Below are positions 52,287-61,681 of a stretch of DNA of 64,000 nt, one piece after another (the first letter of the stretch is position 1; the number at the start of each line of letters is the position of its first letter). The DNA is from Crateriforma conspicua (lineage in GTDB: Bacteria > Planctomycetota > Planctomycetia > Pirellulales > Pirellulaceae). Location of the stretch: positions 6,995,155 to 7,059,154 of the forward strand of contig NZ_CP036319.1 of the NCBI RefSeq assembly GCF_007752935.1. Direction: 5' to 3'. Below the pieces are notes generated by a model. That model had not been told where the DNA came from. It searched no databases and saw only the letters and a list, made by a program, of their open reading frames with translations. Made by a program: the position numbers and the translations under genes.

Positions 52287-53918
52287 ATGGCCAGTCGTAT
52301 CAGAGCCGTTGGTTACACCCGGATGAGCACGGGAAAGAGAGAACAGGAGACATCACCGGAGCAACAACGCCACGAGATTGAGCGGTTCGCCCAGGAGTCC
52401 GGTTACCGGATCGTCCAGTGGTACGCCGACGACGCCGTGTCCGGTGATGACACCCGAAAGCGTCACGGATTCAAGCGGATGGTAGCCGACGCGGAGAACG
52501 GCGGCGGGTTCGATGCGATCCTGGTTTGGAACCGTGAGCGGTTTGGTCGCTTCGATGCGATCGAGTCAGGTTTCTGGTCGCACAAACTGCGATCCGCTGG
52601 CGTCCAGTTGGTCACAGTCAACAAAGGCGTCATTGACTGGGATTCATTCGCCGGACGTGTCACCGATTCGGTCGACGCCGAAGCGAAACACCAGTTTCTT
52701 GATACGCTTTCCGGGGACGTGTCCCGCGCGCTGAAAATCAAAGCCAACAAAGGCGGCTGGGCATTCGGATTGACGCCGTTCGGCTACATCCTTGGCGACG
52801 ATTCTAAGTTGGTGCCGGATCCCGAAACATCACCGCTGGTCCCACAACTGTTCGACAAGTACGCGGCCGGGTGGTCACTGCGGGAGCTTGGCGATTGGCT
52901 GGAGTCCAAAGGCATACGGACCCGTCGCGGAAAAAAGTGGTCACCCACCACGGTGTCGGATCTACTGGCCAATGAACACTACCTGGGCCGCCTGACCTAC
53001 GGTCGCACGTCATCGTCGAAATATCGCCACAAGGTTCCAAAGGGGCGTCGCATCGATCTGCCGGCAGACCAATGGATCGTTGTGAAGGACAGCCACCCGC
53101 CGTTGGTGACGCAACAACAATTCGACGCGGTTCAGGAGCGTCGAAAGAAGAACCGCCGGAACACTGGACCCAAGAAGATGAACGGCGAGTTTGCCTTAAA
53201 AGGACTGGTTTCGTGCGGCTGTTGTGGCGGCCCGATGGATGGCTGGTTTAATCCACAACGTGGCGTCCGCCAATACATCTGTCGGGCCTACACCAAGTCG
53301 GCGGATTCTTGCCAGCGGTTTATCGTCGATGAGTCCGACATTCTGCGGCACGTCATCGAGGCGATCCAATCGGAAGTGTTCGACCGCCTGGACGATGCCA
53401 CGATGAAAGCAATACGCCAGCGGATGACCGAACTGACGGCCCAACGCCAGGACGTCATCGAGGTGGACCGCCAGCACATGCGGAAAATCGAAAACCAGCT
53501 TGCACAAGCAAAACGCCGCCTCGTGGAAGTCGACACGGACATGGTGCGCCACGTCACCGAGCGGATCCGGGAGCTTGAAGACGAACAGGCCCGCCTGTCC
53601 GACCATATCGCCGCTAACAGCGTCGACGCGGCAAACCAAGTGGAATTGGCCGAACAGCGTATCGACGCGGCCATGGGGCTGCTGGGGCGTCTGAGCGATG
53701 TCGTGGCGTCGGGCGATTACGATCCGCGCCCCGTTCGGGAGATGGTCGGCCAGATGGTTCAATCGGTGACGGTCAACGTCGTGCGTGAGCCGATCGGGAA
53801 ACGAAAGCACCGGTGCCGACTGACCGGCGGCGTGATTCACTTTCGCATCGCGGGAATGCCGGCGGATCTGGCCCGATTCATATTCGGGGATTCGTCAACT
53901 TGTGAAGTCCGAAGTTGA
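52287..53918 (+). CDS. int: Large serine recombinase (integrase) of the element
   Basis: 543 residues from ATG 52287 (GTG 52284 is adjacent). The resolvase catalytic domain is at residues ~5-150, with the nucleophile Ser14 in YTRMST and conserved arginines in WNRERFGR. The recombinase domain is at ~170-290 ([32 protein letters not shown]). A zinc ribbon at ~308-345 has CGCCGG, YICRAY and DSCQRF. A coiled-coil insert lies at ~375-460, and the end is [17 protein letters not shown]. The last codons run through attR: TGT GAA GTC CGA are core and AGT TGA ends in host DNA. In a circular form the frame would instead continue 16 residues into the left end. It catalyses attP x attB integration at the SGNH gene. 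Confidence 0.93.
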   Translation: MASRIRAVGYTRMSTGKREQETSPEQQRHEIERFAQESGYRIVQWYADDAVSGDDTRKRHGFKRMVADAENGGGFDAILVWNRERFGRFDAIESGFWSHKLRSAGVQLVTVNKGVIDWDSFAGRVTDSVDAEAKHQFLDTLSGDVSRALKIKANKGGWAFGLTPFGYILGDDSKLVPDPETSPLVPQLFDKYAAGWSLRELGDWLESKGIRTRRGKKWSPTTVSDLLANEHYLGRLTYGRTSSSKYRHKVPKGRRIDLPADQWIVVKDSHPPLVTQQQFDAVQERRKKNRRNTGPKKMNGEFALKGLVSCGCCGGPMDGWFNPQRGVRQYICRAYTKSADSCQRFIVDESDILRHVIEAIQSEVFDRLDDATMKAIRQRMTELTAQRQDVIEVDRQHMRKIENQLAQAKRRLVEVDTDMVRHVTERIRELEDEQARLSDHIAANSVDAANQVELAEQRIDAAMGLLGRLSDVVASGDYDPRPVREMVGQMVQSVTVNVVREPIGKRKHRCRLTGGVIHFRIAGMPADLARFIFGDSSTCEVRS

Positions 53919-54228
53919 AATGGATCACGTCCCACTTGCGGTCCCCCAACCACTGATCGATCTGTTCGACGCCGCGAGTCGTCGGCCCGCAATTGGTCGG
54001 CGGCCGGTAAACGTTGGCGACGCCCGACAACTGGCTTCGCACCGCGGTGGTGTAGCCGATCGAGATGCTGTCGCCGATCAACAAGACGTTCGGCAACGAT
54101 GCGTCGACCTTGTCCGGTTGTGCGATTTTTTGAATCTGCGATTGTGACCATGCCGGTCCGGCCAAACCGAGAGTGCCGAAGAGCAAGAGGATGGCGTGAG
54201 CGACGAAGCGAAACGTGATGGGTTGCAT
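53878..54228 (-). pseudogene. SGNH/GDSL hydrolase, N-terminal part cut off by the integrated element
   Basis: Starts at ATG 54228 with a signal peptide ([20 protein letters not shown]). It has the nucleophile block [11 protein letters not shown], and [11 protein letters not shown] up to the 12-bp core at 53902-53913. Beyond the core the frame reads eight element-encoded residues (KLTNPRI after H) and stops at 53878. In the uninterrupted gene the sequence would continue GLHDLKFMSPEG into the fragment at 44532-44933, giving a 238-residue exported SGNH hydrolase. The truncated product lacks the catalytic C-terminal histidine. It is divergent from thiE. Confidence 0.92.
53902..53913 (+). other. 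attR: attR core
   Basis: GTGAAGTCCGAA, identical to attL. On the antisense strand it codes F-G-L-H of the SGNH block FNFGLHD, so the recombinase targets a conserved enzyme motif. It also forms the penultimate codons of the recombinase gene. Confidence 0.9.
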
Positions 54229-54320
54229 GGCAGTGGATCGTTGCGGTGGGAAAGGAACGTGGCGGGACCAACCGGCCGAAGCACCCGACGTCGACCGTCG
54301 TGCGAAAATGAGTGGCCAGC

Positions 54321-55388
54321 ATGAGTGAATCAGTTTATCGCATTCTGGATGCGTCTCTGAACCGCGTCGGCGAAGGCTTGCGGACGCTGGAGGAATACGC
54401 CCGTTTCGTCCTGGACCATCCGGCACACAGTGCGACGGGCAAGCAGCTGCGTCACGACTTGGCCATCGCGGCCGGCCGTTTGTCAAGGGTCCGTCTGTTG
54501 TCGGCTCGTGACACCACCGGTGATGTGGGCACGACGATCGGGCTGGACAGCGAAGCGAGTCGCGAAAGCATCACGGCGGTCGTTCACGCGGCCACCGGGC
54601 GGACCGGCCAAAGTCTGCGTTGTCTGGAAGAGTACGGCAAATGTATCGATGTCGACTTTGCGGCCGACATCGAACGGTTGCGATACGTGTTCTATGACTG
54701 GTCGGCACGTCTGGGCGTCATCGCCGAATCGGGCCAAGCCGATCGCGGGGCGAGCCGACGCAAACGTATTCGCGACGCACGACTGTATTTTCTGATCGAC
54801 GCGATGTCGTCCGACGAAGCGTTGGCGTCGCATGTTGCCGCGCTGGCCGATGCGGGGGTGGACGTGTTTCAGTTGCGGGATCGATCGGCCAGCGACCGGA
54901 CGTTGTTCCGGCGTTCGCTGGCCGGTGCGAAAGCTGCCGGCGAGGCGGGCGCGCTGTGGGTGGTCAATGATCGTGCGGACATTGCCGCCGCGTCGGGTGC
55001 CGACGGGGTTCACGTGGGCCAAGACGAATTGCCCATCGGTGCGACCCGCGGTGTGGTGGGTCCGGACGTGTTGATCGGCGTGTCCACGCATGATGTGGAC
55101 CAGGCGACCGAAGCGGTGCGTGGCGGCGCGGACTACATCGGCTGTGGACCCGTGTTTGCCGGGCGTACGAAATCGTTCGACGCGTACGTCGGACCGGCGT
55201 TTCTGTCGGACATTGTCGCATTGGATCTGGACATTCCCGCGTTTGCGATCGGCGGGATCGATGCGGGAAATGTCCGGTCCGTGCTCGACGCGGGGTGTGT
55301 CCGGATTGCGGTCACCGGGGCGCTGCGAGATGCCGACGATCCGGTGGCGGCGACGCGAGTGTTGAAAGCGACGCTGTTGGGGAAGTGA
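54321..55388 (+). CDS. thiE: Thiamine-phosphate synthase with N-terminal extension domain
   Basis: 355 residues from ATG 54321; GTG 54312 is the other option. Residues ~1-140 form a helical domain ([41 protein letters not shown]) found fused to ThiE in several phyla (ThiD2-like). Residues ~150-355 are the TIM-barrel Thi[53 protein letters not shown] and FAIGGID. It joins HMP-pyrophosphate with thiazole phosphate to give thiamine monophosphate in the cytoplasm. It is divergent from the SGNH hydrolase. Its 3' end is partly duplicated just downstream. Confidence 0.93.
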   Translation: MSESVYRILDASLNRVGEGLRTLEEYARFVLDHPAHSATGKQLRHDLAIAAGRLSRVRLLSARDTTGDVGTTIGLDSEASRESITAVVHAATGRTGQSLRCLEEYGKCIDVDFAADIERLRYVFYDWSARLGVIAESGQADRGASRRKRIRDARLYFLIDAMSSDEALASHVAALADAGVDVFQLRDRSASDRTLFRRSLAGAKAAGEAGALWVVNDRADIAAASGADGVHVGQDELPIGATRGVVGPDVLIGVSTHDVDQATEAVRGGADYIGCGPVFAGRTKSFDAYVGPAFLSDIVALDLDIPAFAIGGIDAGNVRSVLDAGCVRIAVTGALRDADDPVAATRVLKATLLGK

Positions 55389-55677
55389 CCTCGGTTCGGC
55401 GTGTGTGGGCAGTGAGTGTGGGAGGGGCGGTTGCGCTACTTTCGGCGGAGCGAAAGGCGACTTTGGTGCGGAAAATGTCCGGTCGGAGATTGATACGGGT
55501 TGTGTCCGGATTGCGGTCACCGGGGCGCTGCGAGATGCCGACGATCCGGTGGTGGGGGCGCGAGCGTTGAAAGCGACGCTGTTGGGGAAGTGAAATCGGT
55601 TCGGCGTGTGTGGGCAGTGAGTGTGGGAGGGGCGGTTACGCTTCTTTCGCGGAGCGAAAGGCGACTTTGGGGAGAGC
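55268..55677 (+). repeat. 205-bp tandem duplication covering the 3' end of thiE
   Basis: Two direct copies with a 205-bp offset: TGTGTCCGGA at 55296 and 55501, AAATGTCCGGTC at 55268 and 55473. The second copy still encodes [18 protein letters not shown]...LKATLLGK and the same stop, but has no start and carries small changes. Further short partial copies of the GCGGAGCGAAAGGCGACTTTGG tail run to about 55750. Confidence 0.9.
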
Positions 55678-55912
55678 GGTTGCGGGAGTGAAAGGCGGCT
55701 TTGGGGAGAGTGGTTGCGGTGTGTTTGCGGGCGCGAAAGGCGACAATGGAGTCGCGGTGTCCGCAAACGGCGGCTGATTGGATAGGATTGTTGTCGTGGG
55801 CGACCCTATGTGTTCCCACCCATCGGTCGTCCGCGACGGTATTGCCCACCGGCCGCAGGCCTTGAATCACCGCCGACCTTGCCAGGTTCGACACCGTCCA
55901 CGCGGAACACTC

Positions 55913-57043
55913 ATGAGATCCGACGAATCCGCCATCCGACTGGCCAAAACGCACGCTTACGGCATGACGGATGTCGGCCGCAAACGGCGCGTCAACCAGG
56001 ATCAGTTTCTGATCGCTCAGCTGAACAAATCGATGCTGGTCACCTCGACCAGTTTGCCGCTGAACCATCGGTCACGGCTGTACGGCGGCATCCAGGGTCT
56101 GCTGTTCTTGGTCGCCGACGGGATGGGCGGGCATGCGGCGGGCGAGAAGGCCAGTTCGCTGGCGATCGACAACTTGATCACCCAGTTGCTGAACAGTGTC
56201 CACTGGTTCTTTCAGATCGATCACGACTGTGAAGAAGACTTCATCGATGACTTGAAGGAGTTGCTGAAGAACACGCACCGCCGGATCTTGTCCGAATCCG
56301 CGGTCAACGCCGACCAACAAGGCATGGGGACCACCCTGACCATGGCTCACGTGGTCTGGCCGCGGCTGTACGTCGTGCATGCGGGCGACAGCCGGTGTTA
56401 CCTGATCCGTGGTGGGGAGTGCCAACAGTTGACGACCGACCACACGCTGGCCCGCAAGTTGGTGGAATCGGGCGGCTTGAAACCGGAAGACGAAGCGACC
56501 AGTCGGTGGAGCAACGTGTTGTGGAACGTGCTGGGCGGCCAAAACGAAGACGGTGATTTGATCGCCGAGGTCCGCCGGGCGACGCTGGAACCGGGCGACA
56601 CGATTCTGTTGTGCAGCGACGGGCTGTACCGCTATTTGGACGAAGCCACTTTGGCCAGTGTGGTTTCCGGTTCGGATGACTTGCCGGCGATCTGCCAAGA
56701 CTTGATCAACCGAGCCAACGACGCGGGCGGCGAAGACAACGTCACGGTCGTGCTGGCGCGGCCTTGTCAGTCACAACTGGGTTGCAGCGAATCGGCGATG
56801 CAGTCATCCGCCGGCAGCGGGGACACGAACACCAACGACAACGATCCGTCCAAACTGTCGGACACCGATCCGCTGATCCAGCCGGGCCAGATCGCCCAGG
56901 ACGTGTCGCGCGACGGACAGCTCGCACCCGGACCGGATTCGGCGAACCCGCGGGGCGGCGATTTTCTCCCTGGAGATGTCGGCCCGGTGATCCGAGACAC
57001 TCGCGGCAACGACGACGGCATCGAAGACACCTTACCGGGATGA
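55913..57043 (+). CDS. PP2C-family serine/threonine phosphatase
   Basis: 376 residues from ATG 55913. PP2C motifs in order: GMTDVGRKRRVNQD, FLVADGMGGHAAGEKAS, GMGTTLT, HAGDSRCYLI, LTTDHT, LLCSDGLYRYL and GGEDNVTVVL, with the metal-binding aspartates present. It dephosphorylates Ser/Thr residues in the cytoplasm, probably opposing Hanks-type kinases, which are abundant in planctomycetes. The C-terminal ~90 residues are a disordered polar tail (SSAGSGDTNTNDNDPSKLSD) without a membrane span. No kinase gene is adjacent. The frame is open upstream to 55778, but that part is the intergenic duplication region. Confidence 0.93.
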   Translation: MRSDESAIRLAKTHAYGMTDVGRKRRVNQDQFLIAQLNKSMLVTSTSLPLNHRSRLYGGIQGLLFLVADGMGGHAAGEKASSLAIDNLITQLLNSVHWFFQIDHDCEEDFIDDLKELLKNTHRRILSESAVNADQQGMGTTLTMAHVVWPRLYVVHAGDSRCYLIRGGECQQLTTDHTLARKLVESGGLKPEDEATSRWSNVLWNVLGGQNEDGDLIAEVRRATLEPGDTILLCSDGLYRYLDEATLASVVSGSDDLPAICQDLINRANDAGGEDNVTVVLARPCQSQLGCSESAMQSSAGSGDTNTNDNDPSKLSDTDPLIQPGQIAQDVSRDGQLAPGPDSANPRGGDFLPGDVGPVIRDTRGNDDGIEDTLPG

Positions 57044-57071
57044 AGCAACCATTCATCGGCAACTGACATTG

Positions 57072-58151
57072 ATGATTGCTTTCATCGCGAGGCATCTGAT
57101 TCCGCGACGATCGACCGCTGCGACCGGCGCAACGGTTTTGCACAGGGACGTCGCGTCGTCGGGTGTCGAGCCGGCAAAGGCGGCCGTCGCCTATCGATCA
57201 CCGCAACCGGTTTCGTCCGATCCGTCGATCGGCGTCATCGGCGGTGCCGCGTTCGGGTTGCTTGCGGCGGTGTTGTACACGGGGGCCAACGTCGCACTGC
57301 GGGGGTCGGTCAATATCAACCCGTTCTTGGTGTCCGCGGTCAAAGCGGCACCGACGGTGATTTGCTTGACGCCACTGTTGGCTTGGATGTGGGCGCGGCA
57401 AAAGACGCTGTACACCAGCCTGGCGATGGCCCCGCGGTTCATGCTGGTCGCTCTGATCGGCCAATTCATCGGCAACGCCGCGTTTCAGTGGGCACTGGGC
57501 AGCATCGGCTTGGCGGCGTCGGTGCCGATCACGTTGGGCACGCTATTGATCGGCGGCGCGATCCTTGGCCGAGTCATCTTGGGCGAACCGGTGCGTGCCC
57601 GATCGATGATCGCGATCCTGGTTTTGATCGCGGCGGTGTTGGTGTTGTCGTCGCCCGATGCGTCCCAAATCCCCAGCGATTCGACCGCGCCGATTCCGAC
57701 CTGGATGGGTGCCCTGTGCGCCGCCGCATCGGGTGCCGCCTATGCCTTGTTCGGCACCGTGATGCGTCAATCGATGTCGCGGGGATTATCGGCGCCGCTG
57801 ACGATGTGGATCAGCGGGATGGTCGGTACGATTTCGTTGTGGTCGATCACGACGGTGACGGTGAGCGGCGAAGAGTGGTCGGCGCTGACGGCACAGCAGT
57901 GGCAGACGATGGCGATCGCGGGGATCTTTAACTTCACCGCGTTCGTGTCGCTATCATTCGCGCTCAAGGCGTTGCCCGTCGTGGCGGTGAATTTGATCAA
58001 CGCGTCACAGGTGGCCATGGCGGCGATCGCGGGCGTGATCCTGTTCGGCGAACCGGTGACCACGTCGCTGGTGACCGGTATCGCATTGACCTTTGCCGGA
58101 TTGTGCGTGTTGGCGAATCGCAAGCATCGGCGAAACCGAACGAGCCGTTGA
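57072..58151 (+). CDS. EamA/DMT-family membrane transporter
   Basis: 359 residues from ATG 57072. A ~50-residue polar N-terminus is followed by about ten hydrophobic spans in two similar EamA halves; the family ends of each half are visible (LLIGGAILGRVILGEPV and AAIAGVILFGEPVTT, both G-E-P-V). It exports metabolites or imports nucleotide sugars or amino acids in other members; the substrate is unknown. It starts 28 bp after the PP2C stop and ends 30 bp before the next gene, so it may be co-transcribed with its neighbours. Confidence 0.9.
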   Translation: MIAFIARHLIPRRSTAATGATVLHRDVASSGVEPAKAAVAYRSPQPVSSDPSIGVIGGAAFGLLAAVLYTGANVALRGSVNINPFLVSAVKAAPTVICLTPLLAWMWARQKTLYTSLAMAPRFMLVALIGQFIGNAAFQWALGSIGLAASVPITLGTLLIGGAILGRVILGEPVRARSMIAILVLIAAVLVLSSPDASQIPSDSTAPIPTWMGALCAAASGAAYALFGTVMRQSMSRGLSAPLTMWISGMVGTISLWSITTVTVSGEEWSALTAQQWQTMAIAGIFNFTAFVSLSFALKALPVVAVNLINASQVAMAAIAGVILFGEPVTTSLVTGIALTFAGLCVLANRKHRRNRTSR

Positions 58152-58181
58152 CGTGTCACTTGGTCCACAAGACGACAGAGG

Positions 58182-59105
58182 ATGAACGTGGCTTTTCGCG
58201 ACACCGCATCCCACCGAATTCTGGACGACTGGTTGACCCCGGCCATCACCGTCGTCCTAGCATTTGTCGTCAACCGACCCGGACACGCCGACGAAGCCCC
58301 AACGATCGACTCGGTCGTGTTGCAGGATGATGCGCTGACCGAAAGCAGCGGGCTGGCTTGGTCGAATCGGTCCAAGCATCACGTTTGGACGCACAACGAT
58401 TCAGGCGGTCGCGCCGAATTGTTCGCCTTCGACATCCGCACGGGCAAGCGGACCGGCCACTGCGACATGCCGTCGGTCCGGGCGGTCGACTGGGAAGCCA
58501 TGGCCGCAATGATCGACGACGACGGAGTGCCCAAGCTGATCGTGGCCGACTGTGGCGACAACCGCCGAGCGCGTGAACACATCGTGCTGCACGTCATCGA
58601 CGAAACTCCGGTGCAACAGGATGTTCGCTTGGCCGAGAATCAGATTCGATCCGTCCGCGTGCGTTTCCCCGCCGGCCCGATGGATTGCGAAGCGGTGGCG
58701 GTTGATGCGCAATCGAAAAAACTGTGGCTGATCGGCAAAGGGTTCTTGCCTCGCGCGGTCGTGGTGTCGGTCCCGTTGGCGTGGGTGCTATCGGGAAAAG
58801 AAACCGTGGTGGCCAAGTCAGGGGGAACCCTGGCGATCCCGATGGTGACGGGGATGGACATCGATCGCGATTCGGGCGACTGGTGGTTGTGCAGCTATTT
58901 CAATTTGTTTCACATCCGATCCGATGCGACCCGCGGTGACGACCTCCGTTCTTGGCCAGTCACGGTATTGCCCACGGTCAAACTGAAACAGATCGAAGCC
59001 GTCGCCGTCGCGCCGGACGGTCGCGTTTGGGTCAGCAGCGAAGGCGTGCCCTGTCGCATGGCCGTCGCCGCCGATGCGGCACCCTCCACCCAGCCCCAAC
59101 ACTGA
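58182..59105 (+). CDS. Exported beta-propeller-like protein of unknown function
   Basis: 307 residues. A leader with a weak hydrophobic segment (WLTPAITVVLAFVV) ends in GHADEA. Repeated strand motifs follow: GLAWSNRSKHHVWTHNDSGG, LIVADCGDNRRAREHIVLHVID, DCEAVAVDAQSKKLWLIGKG and IEAVAVAPDGRVWVSSEG. The W-x-H-N-D-S-G block and D-C-G-D-N block recur in propeller proteins of the esterase-like/SdiA-regulated type. It could bind a ligand or be an esterase-like lactonase; no catalytic residue can be assigned. It lies 12 bp before the CYTH gene. Confidence 0.68.
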   Translation: MNVAFRDTASHRILDDWLTPAITVVLAFVVNRPGHADEAPTIDSVVLQDDALTESSGLAWSNRSKHHVWTHNDSGGRAELFAFDIRTGKRTGHCDMPSVRAVDWEAMAAMIDDDGVPKLIVADCGDNRRAREHIVLHVIDETPVQQDVRLAENQIRSVRVRFPAGPMDCEAVAVDAQSKKLWLIGKGFLPRAVVVSVPLAWVLSGKETVVAKSGGTLAIPMVTGMDIDRDSGDWWLCSYFNLFHIRSDATRGDDLRSWPVTVLPTVKLKQIEAVAVAPDGRVWVSSEGVPCRMAVAADAAPSTQPQH

Positions 59106-59117
59106 GAGATCGCACCC

Positions 59118-59708
59118 GTGATCGAAGTCGAACAGAAGTATCACATTGCCGACGCCGACGCCCTGGTCCAAGAATTGATCCAGTTGGGTGCCGAGTCGGC
59201 CGGCGACGCGGAGCATCACCAAGACACGTATTACAACCATCCATCGCGTGACTTTGCCGAAAGCCGCGAAGCCTTTCGGGTCCGCCGGATCGATGGGCGG
59301 GCATGGATCACGTACAAGGGCCAGCGTTTGCCGGGCGCGATCAAAGCGCGGCGGGAAATCGAGATGCCGATCGGACGCGACCAGCGGGATTCGATCGAAT
59401 TCGAAGACATGTTGGTGCTGCTGAGTTTTCGCCGGGTCGCCACGGTCACCAAATCACGGCGGACGTTTCGGCTGTCGGCCGGCGAAACCGATGCCGCCGG
59501 CAACGCCTTGCCGCCGATCACCGTCGCGGTCGACCGTGTGGAAAACTTGGGCGACTTTGCCGAATTGGAATGGGTCGCCCAGGACGAATCACACGTCGAA
59601 GCGGCCCGGCAGCGGATCGAACGCCTGTCCGGACGCCTGTCGCTGGGCGATGCCGAACAACACAGTTACTTGACGTTATTGCTGCAACAGTTGCCAGAAT
59701 CAGATTGA
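59118..59708 (+). CDS. CYTH-domain protein (class IV adenylate cyclase/triphosphatase type)
   Basis: 196 residues, GTG start at 59118. The CYTH hallmark E-x-E-x-K appears as IEVEQKY at residues 2-8. Basic and acidic tunnel residues follow in FRVRRIDGRAWITYKGQR, KARREIEMPI, TKSRRTFRL, VAVDRVENLGDFAELE and HSYLTLLLQ. CYTH proteins bind triphosphates with divalent metal; members act as adenylate cyclase (CyaB), thiamine-triphosphatase or inorganic triphosphatase. Sequence alone does not choose, although the nearby thiE makes a thiamine-phosphate role worth considering. Confidence 0.87.
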   Translation: MIEVEQKYHIADADALVQELIQLGAESAGDAEHHQDTYYNHPSRDFAESREAFRVRRIDGRAWITYKGQRLPGAIKARREIEMPIGRDQRDSIEFEDMLVLLSFRRVATVTKSRRTFRLSAGETDAAGNALPPITVAVDRVENLGDFAELEWVAQDESHVEAARQRIERLSGRLSLGDAEQHSYLTLLLQQLPESD

Positions 59709-59804
59709 CCCTGCTCTTGTCTGGTCTTTAGACTCATTCAGGTGGGGCCGATGGTCGCAACAGTACGGCCGTCCATTTTTCCGCTGTAGATGAGAATTGA
59801 ATCG

Positions 59805-60254
59805 ATGCTGAAGAAAACGTTCGCCGCCATGGCAGTCCTGTTGATCGCCGGTGCCGCCGTGATTGCGGCCGATGTTGACTTGCAAGACGTCCAGTGCGTG
59901 GTGGCCCCGAAAGCCGCCAAGGCTGATAAGTCGGCCGAGTACAAGGAAGGCAAGGTCTACTTCTGTTGTGGCAACTGCCAAGGCAAGTTCGCCAAGGAGC
60001 CGAAGAAGTTTGCGGAGAAAGCCAACCTGCAATTGGTGTCGACCAAGCAGTACGTTCAAAAGGCTTGCCCGTTGTCCGGTGGCGACCTCAACCCCGACAC
60101 GGCGATCAAAGTCGCCGGCGCCAAAGTGGCTTTCTGCTGTGAAAACTGCCAAGGCAAAGTCGCCGACGCAGAAAAGAAAGAACAGATGAAGTTGGTGTTC
60201 AGCGACAAGGCCTTTGAAAAGGCGTTCAAGAAAGCCGAACCCACAAAAGAGTAA
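59805..60254 (+). CDS. Exported protein with two YHS/TRASH-like metal-binding repeats
   Basis: 149 residues from ATG 59805; an upstream ATG at 59790 is possible. The signal peptide is MLKKTFAAMAVLLIAGAAVIAA. Two repeats of the form KVxFCCxNCQGKxA occur (KVYFCCGNCQGKFAKEPKKF and KVAFCCENCQGKVADAEKK), each preceded by a Cys (VQCVVAPK; KACPLSGG). This spacing matches YHS/TRASH metal-binding folds. It is probably periplasmic and may bind copper or another soft metal. It is lysine-rich and small, typical of a planctomycete lineage family. Confidence 0.78.
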   Translation: MLKKTFAAMAVLLIAGAAVIAADVDLQDVQCVVAPKAAKADKSAEYKEGKVYFCCGNCQGKFAKEPKKFAEKANLQLVSTKQYVQKACPLSGGDLNPDTAIKVAGAKVAFCCENCQGKVADAEKKEQMKLVFSDKAFEKAFKKAEPTKE

Positions 60255-60391
60255 TTTTTTGAGGGTTACAGGTTGATCGGGTTACAGGTTGCGGGTTGGC
60301 AGGTGGAAGACGCTTCGCCGACCCGTCACCCGTCTCCCAGTAAACTCGCCAACCTGTAAGCCTCTAATACTATTGCCGGGCCTTGGGCCCG

Positions 60392-61501
60392 TCACACCCG
60401 GGTCAACTTTGTGACCCTGCCGGTCTTCACCCATTCGGCCACATAGATGTTGCCTGACGAATCGAAGCAGGCATCGTGCGGGTGGACGAACTTGTTCTGC
60501 TGCCACTTGGATTCATCGGTGCGAATCGTGAATCCTTTGTTGGCTTCTTTGTCCGCCAAGATACGCTCGCGGTCATCGCCCAACGTCACCACCGTGTTGT
60601 GGTTCTTGTCGATGATCGAAACACGGGCGACCAATTCGGGCACCAACATCCAGTCTTCGTGAGTATCCAAGTTGGCGGGCAGACCAAATCCGGTCACGGT
60701 CTTTTTGTACTGGCCATCGAGCGTGAAGGTTTGGATTTGATTGTGGGCGCGATCGGCGACCGCAATTTCGGCTTCGTCACCCCGCGTGTCGACCCAAAGG
60801 CCGTGGGGCAAATTGAAAGTGCCCTGCCCTTCGCCTTGTCCGCCGAAGCATGACTTCCAAACACCGTCGGCGGTGTAGCGGTGGATCAAATAACTTCCGT
60901 AACCGTCGGCCAGCAAGCAATCACCGTCGGGCAAGAAGGCAAAGTTGGTGGGCAAAAAGTTTTGGCGTCCCCATCCACGCTTCGTATCGCTGGCTTCGCC
61001 TGGCAGGTAAGCGCCGCTTTGCATCGGAGCGTATTGTTGCCACACCAGTTCGCCGTCCAGCGTCATCTTGGCAATCGTTTTGACCATCTGGTATCCGGTC
61101 ACATACAGAAACGGCGTCCCTGATTCGACACGGATGTCCAAACCGTGACCGCCGCCTTGGAATTGTTGTCCGAATGCATGAATGAATTTTCCGTCGGCAT
61201 CGAACACAAAAATCGACGGATGCTGTTGTTTGCGAACATCGCCTTCATGGATCACATACACGTTGTCATCCGGATCGACGGCCACGTTGTGGGTCGTTTG
61301 CCAGGTGTATTGATCGGGCAACTGGACGCATTGGTGGTCACAGCGATAGGTGAATTCACCGTCGCCGATGACGTCTTGGGCGGCCGAGCGTTTGGCGGTG
61401 AAAACTGCCGGTGCCGCCACGGCGGTTGCGGCGGCGGTTTGCAAGAACTTGCGACGGCTGGTGCCGCGGCGATCGGCGGGTCGTGAACAGATCGGATTCA
61501 T
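60392..61501 (-). CDS. Tat-exported NHL/six-bladed propeller protein
   Basis: 369 residues from ATG at 61501; the frame is open to 61669 but this start places the twin-arginine signal near the N-terminus (TSRRKFLQTAAATAVAAPAVF). NHL-type blades follow: THNVAVDPDDNVYVIHEGD, GHGLDIRVESGTPFLYVTGY, NFAFLPDGDCLLADGYGS, GTFNLPHGLWVDTRGDEAEIAVADRAHNQIQTF and FVHPHDACFDSSGNIYVAEWVKTGRV. This resembles peptidylglycine amidating lyase-like and SMP-30-like propellers of planctomycetes. The paired His and Asp residues at blade tips (HPHD, LPHG) suggest metal binding. The enzymatic role is unknown. Confidence 0.85.
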   Translation of the reverse strand: MNPICSRPADRRGTSRRKFLQTAAATAVAAPAVFTAKRSAAQDVIGDGEFTYRCDHQCVQLPDQYTWQTTHNVAVDPDDNVYVIHEGDVRKQQHPSIFVFDADGKFIHAFGQQFQGGGHGLDIRVESGTPFLYVTGYQMVKTIAKMTLDGELVWQQYAPMQSGAYLPGEASDTKRGWGRQNFLPTNFAFLPDGDCLLADGYGSYLIHRYTADGVWKSCFGGQGEGQGTFNLPHGLWVDTRGDEAEIAVADRAHNQIQTFTLDGQYKKTVTGFGLPANLDTHEDWMLVPELVARVSIIDKNHNTVVTLGDDRERILADKEANKGFTIRTDESKWQQNKFVHPHDACFDSSGNIYVAEWVKTGRVTKLTRV

Positions 61502-61681
61502 GGCGGGATGGGCTCCGGTCGATGCGTGGGGAAAAGGTCGGTTGGGGCGGGATCCGAGCGGGGGCATTAACGTTGTCACCATCGTCCCCCGCGTGCGATC
61601 GTTTATAACGCATTGGTGCGCGGTCGACCGAAAGAGTGGAAAAACGCGCCGCCGGTCGCCATCACCCACCCGCGCCGTCGA

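Larger units (their letters stand above)
44922..53913 (+). mobile_element. Integrative element with serine recombinase, Rep/iterons and capsid gene (~8.98 kb)
   Basis: Bounded by direct repeats GTGAAGTCCGAA at 44922-44933 and 53902-53913; one excised unit is 8,980 bp. It interrupts the SGNH hydrolase gene and carries its own rightward gene set: excisionase-like HTH, ParB-like, Rep-like protein with iterons, four small unknown proteins including a zinc ribbon, AlpA-like HTH, HK97-type capsid protein, two small proteins and a large serine recombinase. Many genes overlap by ATGA or GTGA, as in phage operons. No terminase, portal, protease, tail or conjugation gene is visible. It is best described as a phage-satellite-like or episome-like island. 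The boundaries are secure; the lifestyle is inferred. Confidence 0.93.

Noticed and set aside
60255-60391. GGTTACAGGTTG direct repeats with an inverted counterpart ending in CAACCTGTAA
   Set aside because: Looks like a degenerate intergenic inverted repeat without a T-run; no support for a specific function.
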